A stretch of DNA of 51,110 nt from Succiniclasticum ruminis DSM 9236 (GTDB lineage: Bacteria > Bacillota > Negativicutes > Acidaminococcales > Acidaminococcaceae), in the NCBI RefSeq assembly GCF_900112895.1, contig NZ_FONL01000014.1:1-51110 (forward strand), written 5' to 3'. The position numbers and the translations under genes are program-made. Positions 43,305-51,110 of this stretch are shown piece after piece. The notes below the pieces were generated by a model that did not search any database, was not told where the DNA came from, and saw only the letters and a list, made by a program, of their open reading frames with translations. Numbering within the stretch: the first letter of the stretch is position 1; every line of letters begins with the position of its first letter.

Positions 43305-43313
43305 ATTATACCA
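43305..43313 (-). promoter_or_regulatory. Extended -10 promoter of the second binding protein gene
   Basis: The minus strand reads TGGTATAAT directly after the T run of the ATPase-gene terminator. No -35 consensus is seen, because that region is the terminator stem. Confidence 0.55.
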
Positions 43314-43320
43314 TAAAAAA

Positions 43321-43353
43321 CAGGGCAGTAACGTCTCTTTTGTTACTGCCCTG
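43321..43353 (-). terminator. Terminator after the ABC ATPase gene
   Basis: Perfect 12-bp arms (43321-43332 and 43342-43353) are followed on the minus strand by TTTTTT. Confidence 0.85.
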
Positions 43354-43395
43354 CTGTTATTATGGGATTGGAACTCAATAAATCATTCGCTTTCT

Positions 43396-44448
43396 TTACT
43401 CATCTTTGGCAAAGGACATCACATTATCAAAATCCAGGTACACGGTTTCCCCGTCCTTATACTTTTCGTATTCAGCGCCTTTCTGGATCACACGGACGAT
43501 GTGGTCTTTTACCTTGACCCGGTAATCCACGCTGTCGCCCATATAGAACCGATGATTCATGACGCCTTCCACCATGCCCCCGGTCTTGGAGAGGGTAATC
43601 TGTTCCGGACGAACTGCCAGTACTGCTTCCCCGACCAGTTTTTTCGGGTTCGGGAAGGAAACGCCCTCATACCCCTGCATAAAAATCCGATCGCCTTTCG
43701 CCGTAGCCGGAATAAAGTTTACCAGTCCGATAAAGTCAGCTACCATCTGGTTGGCAGGTTTTGTATAAATGTCATAAGGCCTGCCAATCTGCTGCACCTT
43801 GCCCATGCTCATAACCACAATCCGGTCAGACATGGTCATGGCCTCGCTCTGGTCATGGGTTACGTAAATGACGGTAATGCCCAGTTCTTTCTGGATGGCG
43901 GAAATTTCAAAACGCATGCTTTCCCGCAGTTTTGCATCCAGGTTGGACAAAGGTTCATCCAATAACAGCAGACTGGGTTTGGCTACCAGAGCGCGGGCCA
44001 GGGCCACGCGCTGCTGCTGCCCGCCGGACAGCTGGCTGGGCAGACGCTCCCCGTATTCTTTCAGATGAACCAGTTCCAGCATCTGCATGACCTGCTTCAG
44101 CCGTTCTTCTTTGGGCACATTCTGGATCTTCAGCGGATAGCCTACGTTATCAATTACATTCATATGGGGCCACACGGCGTAACTCTGGAACACCATGCCG
44201 ATGCCGCGTTTTTCAGGTGCCATAAAATAGCCCTTTTCCGCATTGGAGATTTCCTGATCCCCGATCATGATTACGCCTTCCGTAGGCTTTTCAAAGCCGG
44301 CGATCATTCGCAGCGTGGTAGTCTTGCCGCAGCCGGACGGACCCAGGAACGAAATAAACTCGCCGTCCGCCACTTCAATATTAAAATCCCCTACCGCAGT
44401 CACATTGCCATACCGCTTGTATATATGATGAAGCTTTAACTCTGCCAC
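43396..44448 (-). CDS. ABC transporter ATPase (FbpC/PotA type)
   Basis: Energises the transporter encoded with it. The 350-residue protein has Walker [10 protein letters not shown] (36-44), the Q-loop [10 protein letters not shown], signature LSGGQQQR (140-147), Walker B LLLLDEP (160-166) and the switch histidine H198. A C-terminal TOBE-type regulatory domain follows (about 240-350, VRPEQITLS). The start is GTG 44448, with GGAGGG 9 bases upstream. It lies 113 bases after the permease gene, and its transcript ends at 43321-43353. Confidence 0.93.
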   Translation of the reverse strand: MAELKLHHIYKRYGNVTAVGDFNIEVADGEFISFLGPSGCGKTTTLRMIAGFEKPTEGVIMIGDQEISNAEKGYFMAPEKRGIGMVFQSYAVWPHMNVIDNVGYPLKIQNVPKEERLKQVMQMLELVHLKEYGERLPSQLSGGQQQRVALARALVAKPSLLLLDEPLSNLDAKLRESMRFEISAIQKELGITVIYVTHDQSEAMTMSDRIVVMSMGKVQQIGRPYDIYTKPANQMVADFIGLVNFIPATAKGDRIFMQGYEGVSFPNPKKLVGEAVLAVRPEQITLSKTGGMVEGVMNHRFYMGDSVDYRVKVKDHIVRVIQKGAEYEKYKDGETVYLDFDNVMSFAKDE

Positions 44449-44561
44449 GTTACTCTTCCCTCCGTTTCACAGCTTTAAATAATTCTCTCATCCGTAAGTA
44501 CCGGTGGCGCACAACGTGCCGCCTCCGGAATCTGCTCCCGTAATTCTCCGGGCAGCACTTT

Positions 44562-46241
44562 TTAAATGCTTACCTTTCCTTTCGTCACTTTATTCAGAAT
44601 AATGTTACCGATTAAAACAATCAGCAGGATGATGACCGAAAGAACGGAAGCATTCTGGGTATCCGCATAGGTCTGCAGTTCGTACAGCAGCACGCCGAGC
44701 GATTTCGTATCCGCGCCGTACAACAGGTTGGACATGGTCAATTCGTAAAAGCTGGGCATGAATATCAGGAACCAGCCCGCCACAATGGAAGGAGCAACCA
44801 GCGGCATGATGATATCCTTGCAGGTACGGATCCAGCTGGCGCCGGAACTCAGGGCCGCTTCTTCCAGGCTGATGTGCACCTGACTTAAGGACGCGGCGAT
44901 GGTACGGACGCTCATGGTCATATATTTAACGAGATAGGAAACGATCAGGATCCACATTGTGGAATACAGGTTAAGGCCATAATTCCCGGAGAATGTGACA
45001 ATCAGGGCCAGGGCGATAACGATGGAAGGGGTAGCGCCCCCCAGCACCACCAGCAGGTCCGGTATGCTGCGGCCGGTAATATTCGTCTTAACGGAAAGAT
45101 AGGCAACGAACAGGGCCAGCACAGTACCGATACAGGCGGCCACGATACCGTAACCGATGGAACGCCATACGCTTTCCATATACTGGGAACTGGTTACTAC
45201 CGGTATCCAGGCGTCAATGCCGAAATTATCCAGCGCCAGTCCCTTGGACATACTCACCAGGAACGAGGTTACAACAATGGAGGACAGCGGAAGGATCACT
45301 GCGATGAAGGCATAGCCTGCCACCACGGCAAAGGCCGGCCATTTCCATTTTCCCAGCTCCACCATGTTGGGGCGGGTACTTTTTCCGCTGATGGTAGTAT
45401 AATCTTTGTGGCTCAGCATCCAGCTCATGAACATCAGCAGGCCGTTGGCTACCACCATCATGGAAACCGCAAGGGCCGTGGCGTCACGAATGCCTTTATC
45501 GTCACCCATATACAGGAACGTAACGATACGGGTCGTCATCACTTCGATATTGCCTGGCATGCCTACGATCGCCGGAATACCGAAACAGGAAGCCGCCGCG
45601 ATGAATACCAGCAGGCCGCCGGCCACGATGGACGGCATCATCAGGGGCAGAGTCACATCCCACAGTGTTTTCAGCGGCGAAGACCCGGAAATCCGGGCCG
45701 CTTCTTCCAGGGTGGGGTCCATTTTTTCCATGGCGCGGGAGATGGTAATGAAGGCGAAGGGTGAATAGAACAACGTAAGCACCCAGGCCAGTCCGCCCAT
45801 GGTATATATATCGAAAGGCGCCTTCTGCAACCCGAAAATAAATTTAAGAAACTCATTCAGGTACCCGACGCTTGGATTCAGCAGCTGGACCCAGGCGATG
45901 GCGCCCACATATGGCGGAATCATATAACTGGCAACCAGGACCGTCCGGAAGGTTTTCTTTCCCGGCAGATCCGTACGCCCCACCAGCCAGGCCAGCGGGA
46001 ACGTAACAATAACACTGGCTACCATGACGATCAGCGAAAGCTGAATCGTATTGGTAAGGGCTTTCCAATTTACCTTTTTACCATAAACATCTTTGTAATT
46101 ACTGATATCAAACACACCGTTGATGAACAGGCTGTCGTAAATCAGCACCAGCAGGGGCATAACAATAAAATACAGCAGCAACAGCACAGAGATAGCAATT
46201 ACAATAAATTTACTATCGAGGCGGGGCAAAGATTTTTTCAC
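44562..46241 (-). CDS. ABC transporter permease, double-length (FbpB type)
   Basis: The 559-residue protein has about 12 membrane segments and two inner-membrane permease domains, each with an EAA loop (LEEAARISGSSPLKTLWDVT and LEEAALSSGASWIRTCKDII). This fused form is usual for ferric ion and some phosphonate or sulfonate importers. The start is GTG 46241, with AAAGGAG 6 bases away. A palindromic repeat (copy 3 of family A) lies just upstream, between it and the binding protein gene. The pair of EAA loops indicates a homodimer-like core served by the one ATPase. Confidence 0.92.
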   Translation of the reverse strand: MKKSLPRLDSKFIVIAISVLLLLYFIVMPLLVLIYDSLFINGVFDISNYKDVYGKKVNWKALTNTIQLSLIVMVASVIVTFPLAWLVGRTDLPGKKTFRTVLVASYMIPPYVGAIAWVQLLNPSVGYLNEFLKFIFGLQKAPFDIYTMGGLAWVLTLFYSPFAFITISRAMEKMDPTLEEAARISGSSPLKTLWDVTLPLMMPSIVAGGLLVFIAAASCFGIPAIVGMPGNIEVMTTRIVTFLYMGDDKGIRDATALAVSMMVVANGLLMFMSWMLSHKDYTTISGKSTRPNMVELGKWKWPAFAVVAGYAFIAVILPLSSIVVTSFLVSMSKGLALDNFGIDAWIPVVTSSQYMESVWRSIGYGIVAACIGTVLALFVAYLSVKTNITGRSIPDLLVVLGGATPSIVIALALIVTFSGNYGLNLYSTMWILIVSYLVKYMTMSVRTIAASLSQVHISLEEAALSSGASWIRTCKDIIMPLVAPSIVAGWFLIFMPSFYELTMSNLLYGADTKSLGVLLYELQTYADTQNASVLSVIILLIVLIGNIILNKVTKGKVSI

Positions 46242-46277
46242 TTTCGCTCCTTTCCCCGGTTCTTCCGGTGAGAGTCG

Positions 46278-46350
46278 GGAAACTACTGAGCAGTTCGTCA
46301 GAAGCTTTTCCGAAAAACAGAAATACGTCCTGAATCAGCGCTTCTTAAGG
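46278..46350. repeat. Palindromic intergenic repeat, family A, copy 3 (degenerate)
   Basis: The left end GGAAACTACTGAGCAG and the complement of the right end (AAGAAGCGCTGATTCAG) align with the tips of copies 1 and 2, with several differences. It sits in the 203-base gap between binding-protein and permease genes of one operon. Confidence 0.4.
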
Positions 46351-46444
46351 AATGGGAAATCAGGGACCGCCAAAACGGCCCCTGATCAGCTTCCTGTCAA
46401 CTCAGATTTTTATAATGTACCCGTGTAATTCTTTTGTTAAGCCG

Positions 46445-47497
46445 TTATTCCATAACATTGGTACGGAATGCTTCTTTGATTTTGCCTTCTTCAAATGCCA
46501 GTTTTTCCCAGTCGATCTTAATGGCATTCTTGTTCAGGTCAGCCAGTTTAATGCCGGCGCCGTTAGGCGGATTTACGTCGCCACGTACAGAATGCATCCA
46601 GCCGGCGGTAACGGCCTTCTGTCCTTCAGGGCTCAGCCACCAGTCAACCAGTGCTTTGGCCGCTTCCGGATTCTTGGTATCCTTGAAGATACCGATTGGC
46701 GAATTGATGATGATGCAGCCTTCTTTCGGATAGCATACAGCCAAAGGTTCTTTCTTGGTTTCCTGCAGTTTCAGGATGTTTTCTTCCAAAATAACGGCAG
46801 CCATGTATTCGCCGGTCAGCAGTTTGTTCTGGATAGCGGAGTTGCCTTCTTCCACCCGCAGGCCATTGGCTTTCAGCTTCTTGAAATAATCCCAGCCGAA
46901 TCTGGAATCGAGGGCCATGGCGCCAACCATTACATAGGCCGTACCGGACAGCATCGGGTTCGGCATGGCGATTTTGCCTTTATATTTCGGTTTTGTCAGG
47001 TCTTCCCAGCTGGTCGGAATGTCTTCTTTGGCCAGTTTATCCTTATTATAGGCGATAATCATATTGTTAACACGGACCGGCAGCCAGGCGCCGTCCGGAT
47101 CGCTTGCCAGCACAACGTCTTTAAGCTGCGGCGATTTGTAGTTCATCAGCAGGCCCTGTTTCTTCAGTGCCAGATAGTAAGACGGATCGGCAACCATCAG
47201 CACGTCCGCGCCGATCTTTTTCGCTTTGATTTCGCCGGCAATCTTGGTCTTCAGTTTTTCCGTGCCGTTCTGGAACCAGGTTACTTTCAGGTTGGGGAAC
47301 GCTTTGGAAACGTTCGGTTTGCAGAGCTTGTCCACGATATCAGGATAGATGGAAGTGTAAACGCTTACTTCTCCTGACGGACCTTTTTTCGCGTCAGCAG
47401 CCGGCGCGGCCGCTTTTTTGTCGCCGCCTCCGCAGCCTGCAGCCATCACAGCGGCCATAGCCATTAATGCAGCAGCGCCCAAAAGTTTTTTGTTCAT
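46445..47497 (-). CDS. ABC transporter substrate-binding lipoprotein (iron-type), first copy
   Basis: The 350-residue protein has a lipoprotein signal with lipobox MAAGC (C22) and a short Ala/Lys linker. The binding fold starts at GEVSVYTSIYPDIV. VNNMIIAYNKDKL and TSWEDLTKPKYKGKIAMPNP are typical of AfuA/FbpA-like and related anion-binding proteins. Ferric ion is the commonest ligand for this transporter type, but phosphonates or sugar phosphates are possible. AAGGAG lies 8 bases before the ATG. It is the first gene of the operon, consistent with high expression of the binding protein. The promoter region carries a palindrome at 47684-47694. Confidence 0.87.
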   Translation of the reverse strand: MNKKLLGAAALMAMAAVMAAGCGGGDKKAAAPAADAKKGPSGEVSVYTSIYPDIVDKLCKPNVSKAFPNLKVTWFQNGTEKLKTKIAGEIKAKKIGADVLMVADPSYYLALKKQGLLMNYKSPQLKDVVLASDPDGAWLPVRVNNMIIAYNKDKLAKEDIPTSWEDLTKPKYKGKIAMPNPMLSGTAYVMVGAMALDSRFGWDYFKKLKANGLRVEEGNSAIQNKLLTGEYMAAVILEENILKLQETKKEPLAVCYPKEGCIIINSPIGIFKDTKNPEAAKALVDWWLSPEGQKAVTAGWMHSVRGDVNPPNGAGIKLADLNKNAIKIDWEKLAFEEGKIKEAFRTNVME

Positions 47498-47667
47498 AGC
47501 TTAATCTCCTTCTTTCCTTAAAAATTTTTTCTATGAATGTGCGGACTCCCTCTTTATAAAAAATACTAGAAGAACTCCGGCAAGGCCCGCTTTAGCAAAC
47601 ACTACTTGAGTATTTTTTCGATATCTTGTTAATTATTCCTGCTTACAGTGGTATGCTTTTTTCTTTT

Positions 47668-47694
47668 ATTTTACCATAAAATCGTAATAATTAC
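47668..47694 (-). promoter_or_regulatory. Promoter of the ABC operon with an overlapping palindrome
   Basis: The minus strand has the extended -10 TGGTAAAAT (47668-47676). The perfect palindrome GTAATAATTAC (47684-47694) lies where the -10/-35 spacer would be, a good place for a repressor. The leader to the first binding-protein gene is about 170 bases long. Confidence 0.5.
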
Positions 47695-47757
47695 ATCTTT
47701 TTTACAACTTTTCACCTCTAAGCAGGTCCTGTCTTTCTCCGGCCACGCGGATGCGGC

Positions 47758-48858
47758 TTATTTTGCGAAAATATTAATCTCCCACGCGGGCACATAGGGA
47801 TGTTTCCGCAAATAAATTTTATAATCCGGCTGCAGTTCCCATAAAAGCAGGGGCAGGGCAAAGATATCCTCATCGTGATGATATGCCGCAATCAGCAGTT
47901 TCGGCAAAACTCCGTTACAGTCCGGTACAAGATGCTGCGCCGCCCCCGTAAGAGCTTCTTTCTCCACGCCTTCCACGTCAAACTTCATATAATCCGCATG
48001 GTCATTACCTAAGACGGAATCAACAGAAACGACATCAACCTGTTGTGTTTTTATCTTTTTATGCCCGGAAGGCTTCCGGAACGTTGACTGCCGGCCCCCG
48101 TTTCCGTTCAGTTCCAGTAAGCCGCATTCGCTCCACACGCCCGCCTGCAGGCTACTTACAGCATTCAGTCCGTTCTGCCGGATAAATTCCGTCAGTTTCC
48201 TGAAATTTTTCGGATCCGGTTCCAACGCAACTATTTTTTTATAACGATGCCCTGACAGGTTCAAAAACTCTTTAACCGTATCACCGTCATAGGCCCCTGC
48301 GTCAACATAGGTTTCCTCTTCCCCAAAAGAAAAGAGTTCCTTCAGGTCATCGTCCCGCTTTGTCGTACATTCCTGCAGGTAAGAAAGTTTTCCGCTTAGT
48401 TTGTAATTTAATACTGCAGCAAACGTTTCCCGGGAAGCAACGTCCGCCAGCCGGTCATAAACTGTCTGCAGTTCTGCTTCATATTTATGTATCCATTCCG
48501 GCGTAACCGTCTGGTCGCCGGAAAAAACCGGCACATGAGGCGCATACGTTTCATGGACTTCTGCCAATTTATAAAAACGGTCCAGCACTTCCGGCAATTC
48601 ACTGGCAAACGCAATCAGCACAATCACGTTTTCCCGGAGCGCCAGCAGTTCGCTGTATTTCCGTACCGTAAAACCATGGAACTGCTGTCCCCTCACAAAC
48701 TCATCACTGGCAAAAATTCCGGAAACGGCAGTCCCGTTTTTCTCCAGACGGGCTATCACCTTATCTGCCCCGTCACCGGTTCCATATAAAACGACCGGCT
48801 TCCCCACTGTTTTTAAATAATCCCAGAGAGTATTCTCTTCCTTTACAAAAGGCAACAT
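47758..48858 (-). CDS. FkbM-family SAM-dependent methyltransferase with an N-terminal Rossmann-like segment
   Basis: The C-terminal half (about 180-366) is an FkbM methyltransferase domain. It has the SAM loop YVDAGAYDGDTVKEFL, IVALEPDPKNFRKL, and the DYMKFDVEGVEKEALTGA segment characteristic of the family. The N-terminal part (about 20-130) starts with VVLYGTGDGADKVIARL, like the nucleotide-binding segment found in some sugar-modifying fusion proteins. FkbM enzymes O-methylate sugars or natural products, so an envelope or capsule sugar is a likely target. AAGGA is about 12 bases before the ATG. It is transcribed alone. Confidence 0.83.
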   Translation of the reverse strand: MLPFVKEENTLWDYLKTVGKPVVLYGTGDGADKVIARLEKNGTAVSGIFASDEFVRGQQFHGFTVRKYSELLALRENVIVLIAFASELPEVLDRFYKLAEVHETYAPHVPVFSGDQTVTPEWIHKYEAELQTVYDRLADVASRETFAAVLNYKLSGKLSYLQECTTKRDDDLKELFSFGEEETYVDAGAYDGDTVKEFLNLSGHRYKKIVALEPDPKNFRKLTEFIRQNGLNAVSSLQAGVWSECGLLELNGNGGRQSTFRKPSGHKKIKTQQVDVVSVDSVLGNDHADYMKFDVEGVEKEALTGAAQHLVPDCNGVLPKLLIAAYHHDEDIFALPLLLWELQPDYKIYLRKHPYVPAWEINIFAK

Positions 48859-48905
48859 GACATCTGACCATCCTTGTTGTTTCCGGCTATTTCTATTATA
48901 TTACC

Positions 48906-48914
48906 ATTATACCA
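48906..48914 (-). promoter_or_regulatory. Extended -10 promoter of the FkbM gene
   Basis: TGGTATAAT on the minus strand, about 50 bases before the ATG. No clear -35 was found. Confidence 0.55.
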
Positions 48915-48968
48915 CCATACCAGGGAAGCGTACATGGTTCCGCCGTATCTCCAAACTCACAGTGCCGG

Positions 48969-48997
48969 TTGCGTTAAACGTGTTTCAATGTTACAAT
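48969..48997 (+). promoter_or_regulatory. Promoter of the DtxR-family gene
   Basis: TTGCGT and TACAAT are separated by 17 bases. A near-perfect GAGGAGG ribosome site lies 7 bases before the ATG. Confidence 0.55.
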
Positions 48998-49049
48998 TTA
49001 TTAAAACCTGTTAATAATAATCCATCTGAATTATGAGGAGGAAATAATT

Positions 49050-49442
49050 ATGGTGCTTCTGGAATCCGGTGAGAACTACCTGGAAACGATACTGATACTG
49101 CAACAGCGTAACGGTAACGTCCGCTCCATCGACATCGCCACTGAAATGAATTTTTCCAAGCCCAGCGTATCCCGTGCCATGAGTATCCTGAAAAAAAGCG
49201 GTTATATCATTATGGAACCCGACGGGCGGATCGTGCTGACGGAAAACGGCCTGAAAAAAGCGGCCTCGGTTCTGGATAGACATAAAACGCTCACTGTCTT
49301 CCTTTCAGAAATCCTGAATGTTCCCCAGGACATTGCGGAAAAAGATGCCTGCCGGATTGAACATATCATCAGCCCCGTAACCTTCGCCGGCATTAAAAAA
49401 ATGGTAGCGGACCAAAAGAAGAAATCTTCTTCTGCAAAGTAG
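49050..49442 (+). CDS. DtxR/MntR-family metal-dependent regulator
   Basis: The 130-residue protein has a winged helix (HTH about 23-48, SIDIATEMNFSKPSVSRAMS) and a short dimer/metal domain. It lacks the C-terminal SH3-like domain of full DtxR, as MntR does. Probable metal ligands are E12, H78, C101, E104 and H105. The cysteine in DACRIEH corresponds to the DtxR/IdeR iron site rather than the glutamate of MntR, so iron sensing is plausible. It probably represses metal uptake genes. It lies between the FkbM gene and the exported chelatase, near an iron-type ABC transporter. A 16-bp terminator stem follows it. Confidence 0.87.
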   Translation: MVLLESGENYLETILILQQRNGNVRSIDIATEMNFSKPSVSRAMSILKKSGYIIMEPDGRIVLTENGLKKAASVLDRHKTLTVFLSEILNVPQDIAEKDACRIEHIISPVTFAGIKKMVADQKKKSSSAK

Positions 49443-49469
49443 TACTTTATTTAACATACTGTCCTGCAG

Positions 49470-49518
49470 AACTGCAGGGAAACAGATTCATACTGTTTCC
49501 CTGCAGTTTTTGTTTTTT
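49470..49518 (+). terminator. Terminator of the DtxR-family gene
   Basis: A perfect 16-bp stem (49470-49485 and 49493-49508) is followed by a long T-rich run. Confidence 0.92.
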
Positions 49519-49549
49519 ATCTGTAATAAGGTTGTTCCTTAAAAATTTT

Positions 49550-49566
49550 TGATTTTATTAATATCA
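49550..49566. promoter_or_regulatory. Candidate operator upstream of the exported chelatase gene
   Basis: TGATTTTATTAATATCA is a 17-base palindrome with 14 of 17 positions symmetric. It lies 13 bases before the -35 of the chelatase promoter and just after the DtxR-type gene. Binding by that regulator is inference. Confidence 0.4.
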
Positions 49567-49579
49567 TTTACTATTAGTA

Positions 49580-49608
49580 TTGCTTTTTTACTTAAAAAGA
49601 TTTATAAT
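49580..49608 (+). promoter_or_regulatory. Promoter of the exported CbiK-like gene
   Basis: TTGCTT and TATAAT are separated by 17 bases, leaving a leader of about 100 bases. No cobalamin riboswitch is recognised in that leader. Confidence 0.6.
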
Positions 49609-49715
49609 TTCATTAACCTTAGACCGCAAAACTGTGACTTTCCTGGTTCGCAGATTTGCCGGCCGCAATAAAATACCTTTATTTAAAATTTTTAAAACGA
49701 GAGAGGTAATGCAAA

Positions 49716-50738
49716 ATGAAAAAGTTTGGCAAAATGTTAACTGCCGCTGCGCTGGCAGCAAGCTGCCTGGCTATCTCCATCCCCGGTTACGCTGCTTACA
49801 GCCTGAGCGAAGAAGTAAAAGCTCCGACCCCTGCCTTAAAGCAGGCTTCTGAAATCGGCGTTCGCTCTTACAGCAACCCCGCCTTGCAGAATCTGCCTGA
49901 CAAAGACGCTATGGTAGTTATGTCTTTCGGCACCACCATGAAAGAAACCCGCGACAAAACCATCAACCCGACCATCGATGCCATTAAGGCAGCGCTGCCC
50001 GGCGTAAAAGTGGTTACCGCCTACACCTCCCATATCATCATCGACCGTGTAAAAGCCAATGAAGGTCTGGAAATCCCCACTCCGGAAAAAGCCCTGGAAC
50101 AGCTGAAGGCTGAAGGCTATACCCGCATCGCCCTGGCCACACTGGACGTAATCCCCGGTATGGAATACGAATACAAGACTGCTATCTACCGTCTGTATCG
50201 CGATAACTTCAAGAAAATGACTTTCGGCACCCCGCTGCTGTACTGGCAGGGTCAGGAAGAACAGCCGGACGATGTAAAAGATTTCGCAGAAGCCATGTCG
50301 ACCCAGTTCCCGAAATTAGGCAAAGCAGACGCTGTTCTGGTTATGGCCCACGGCACGCCCCATCCGTCCAACGCTTACTACTCCGTAGTACAGGACCGCT
50401 TCAACAGCCTGAACAAAGGCAACATCCATGTTTACAGCGTTGAAGGCTGGCCTTCCCTGGGTGACGTAATTCCGAAACTGAAAGCGGAAAAAGTTAAAAA
50501 CGTAACCCTGATGCCCATGATGATGGTTGCCGGTGACCATGCCAACAACGATATGGCTGGCGATGAAGAAGATTCCCATAAATCCATTCTGCAAAAAGAA
50601 GGCTTCAAGGTAACTCCGTACATCCATGGCCTGGGCGAAAACGCCGCAGTTCAGAAGATGTTCGTTGCCCATGCTCTGGAAAGCTGGAATGCATTAAAAG
50701 GCGAAGCCAAAGAACAGAGCACCGGCATGCAGCATTGA
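49716..50738 (+). CDS. Exported CbiK-type sirohydrochlorin chelatase
   Basis: CbiK inserts cobalt (or iron) into sirohydrochlorin in anaerobic B12 synthesis. The 340-residue protein has the family core: VVMSFGTT, VVTAYTSHIIIDRV, the first metal histidine H212 in VMAHGTPHPSN and the second H275 in VAGDHANNDMAGDEEDS. It also carries a clear signal peptide (1-27, KKFGKMLTAAALAASC...GYAA), so it acts outside the cytoplasm. Exported forms are known, such as the periplasmic CbiK of Desulfovibrio vulgaris, and a role in haem or metal handling has been suggested. No other cobalamin genes are here; the neighbours are a DtxR-type regulator and an iron-type transporter. GAGAGG lies 8 bases before the ATG. 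Confidence 0.9.
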   Translation: MKKFGKMLTAAALAASCLAISIPGYAAYSLSEEVKAPTPALKQASEIGVRSYSNPALQNLPDKDAMVVMSFGTTMKETRDKTINPTIDAIKAALPGVKVVTAYTSHIIIDRVKANEGLEIPTPEKALEQLKAEGYTRIALATLDVIPGMEYEYKTAIYRLYRDNFKKMTFGTPLLYWQGQEEQPDDVKDFAEAMSTQFPKLGKADAVLVMAHGTPHPSNAYYSVVQDRFNSLNKGNIHVYSVEGWPSLGDVIPKLKAEKVKNVTLMPMMMVAGDHANNDMAGDEEDSHKSILQKEGFKVTPYIHGLGENAAVQKMFVAHALESWNALKGEAKEQSTGMQH

Positions 50739-50775
50739 TTCCGGATTTACCCTTTCGCGCAAAACAAAATCGCTT

Positions 50776-50847
50776 CCACCCCTTCAAGGGGTGGTTCGCT
50801 TAGCCCTATAAGGGCCCAACACAGGCCAGCGCCTAAATGACGCTGGC
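50776..50847. repeat. Hairpins at the right end of the second IS200-like element
   Basis: Three perfect stem-loops follow the tnpA stop: CCACCCC/GGGGTGG (50776-50794), GCCCT/AGGGC (50803-50815) and GCCAGCG/CGCTGGC (50825-50847). IS200/IS605 elements have such structures at the right end for TnpA recognition. Confidence 0.6.
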
Positions 50848-50877
50848 TTTCACTTTGTTCAAGCCGCAGTGGTATGA

Positions 50878-51110
50878 CTACTTGCTACCCTTAAAAGGGT
50901 CTTCGTATTCTTTACTGAATAACGAATCTTCCATTTGATCCATCTTATCCTGTTCCCGGATATATTTCTGTATGGTTTGCGCATTCAGCCCTACCGTACT
51001 AACGTAATATCCGGTTGCCCAGAATTTTCGATTTCCAAATTTATATTTCAGATTCGCATGTCGTTCAAATATCATCAGTGAACTTTTTCCCTTTAGATAC
51101 CCCATGATAT
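50878..51110 (-). CDS. tnpA: IS200/IS605-family transposase TnpA, C-terminal part (cut by window end)
   Basis: The last 77 or so residues of a Y1 transposase are encoded, from the window edge to TAA at 50878. MGYLKGKSSLMIFERHANLK and the following FGNRKFWATGYYVSTVG are highly typical of the region near the catalytic tyrosine (GYYVSTVG). The 5' part lies beyond the window. Orientation is the same as the fragment at 1-142. Confidence 0.92.
   Translation of the reverse strand, partial: IMGYLKGKSSLMIFERHANLKYKFGNRKFWATGYYVSTVGLNAQTIQKYIREQDKMDQMEDSLFSKEYEDPFKGSK

Overview
The window looks like a chromosomal segment of an anaerobic Firmicute, most likely of class Negativicutes (Acidaminococcaceae or Veillonellaceae type). 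This rests on gene content: reverse rubrerythrin, meso-diaminopimelate dehydrogenase, pyruvate phosphate dikinase, short-form ArgC, an exported CbiK-type chelatase, and a C_GCAxxG_C_C redox protein. Promoters and Shine-Dalgarno sites are Gram-positive-like, and base composition is balanced. The species cannot be fixed from the sequence alone. Both window ends lie inside IS200/IS605-type tnpA genes in the same orientation, so the window may be a contig that broke at this repeat.

Layout. 0-6 kb: tnpA start, acyl-CoA ligase, NagA deacetylase with an extra insert, M23 peptidase, MOP-family flippase. 6-11 kb: reverse rubrerythrin, three tRNAs (Pro-UGG, Gly-UCC, Arg-UCU) each with a clear promoter and terminator, a C_GCAxxG_C_C protein, and two membrane glycosyltransferases likely to work through polyprenyl-phosphate sugars. 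11-17.7 kb: hotdog thioesterase, alanine racemase, TtcA-like tRNA thiolase, EamA transporter, DUF6765-like protein, meso-DAP dehydrogenase behind a structured leader, tandem-DUF1508 protein. 17.8-22.1 kb: argCJBD arginine operon with promoter and candidate operator. 22.3-33.1 kb: co-directional run of ppdK, SPFH/zinc-ribbon protein, UshA-like nucleotidase, cyclase-family hydrolase, two M48 proteases and a class III CoA-transferase. A near-consensus parS site covers the start of one M48 gene. 33.3-41 kb: small membrane protein, PHP phosphoesterase, YigZ, ClC antiporter, LysA-like decarboxylase, and the murQ-mupG muropeptide salvage pair. 41-51 kb: NagD-like phosphatase, an iron-type ABC transporter with two lipoprotein binding proteins, FkbM methyltransferase, DtxR-type regulator, secreted CbiK-like chelatase, tnpA end.

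Themes. Cell-wall metabolism recurs: MupG, MurQ and NagA form a MurNAc-6P to GlcN-6P salvage route, and Alr, Ddh and LysA handle D-Ala and DAP. The 42-51 kb block reads as a metal-uptake neighbourhood, with AT-rich palindromes at two of its promoters that could be operators for the DtxR-type protein.

Most notable non-coding signals are the parS-like site, a three-copy family of palindromic intergenic repeats (two copies inside operons), a 170-bp palindrome between convergent genes, and the structured ddh leader.
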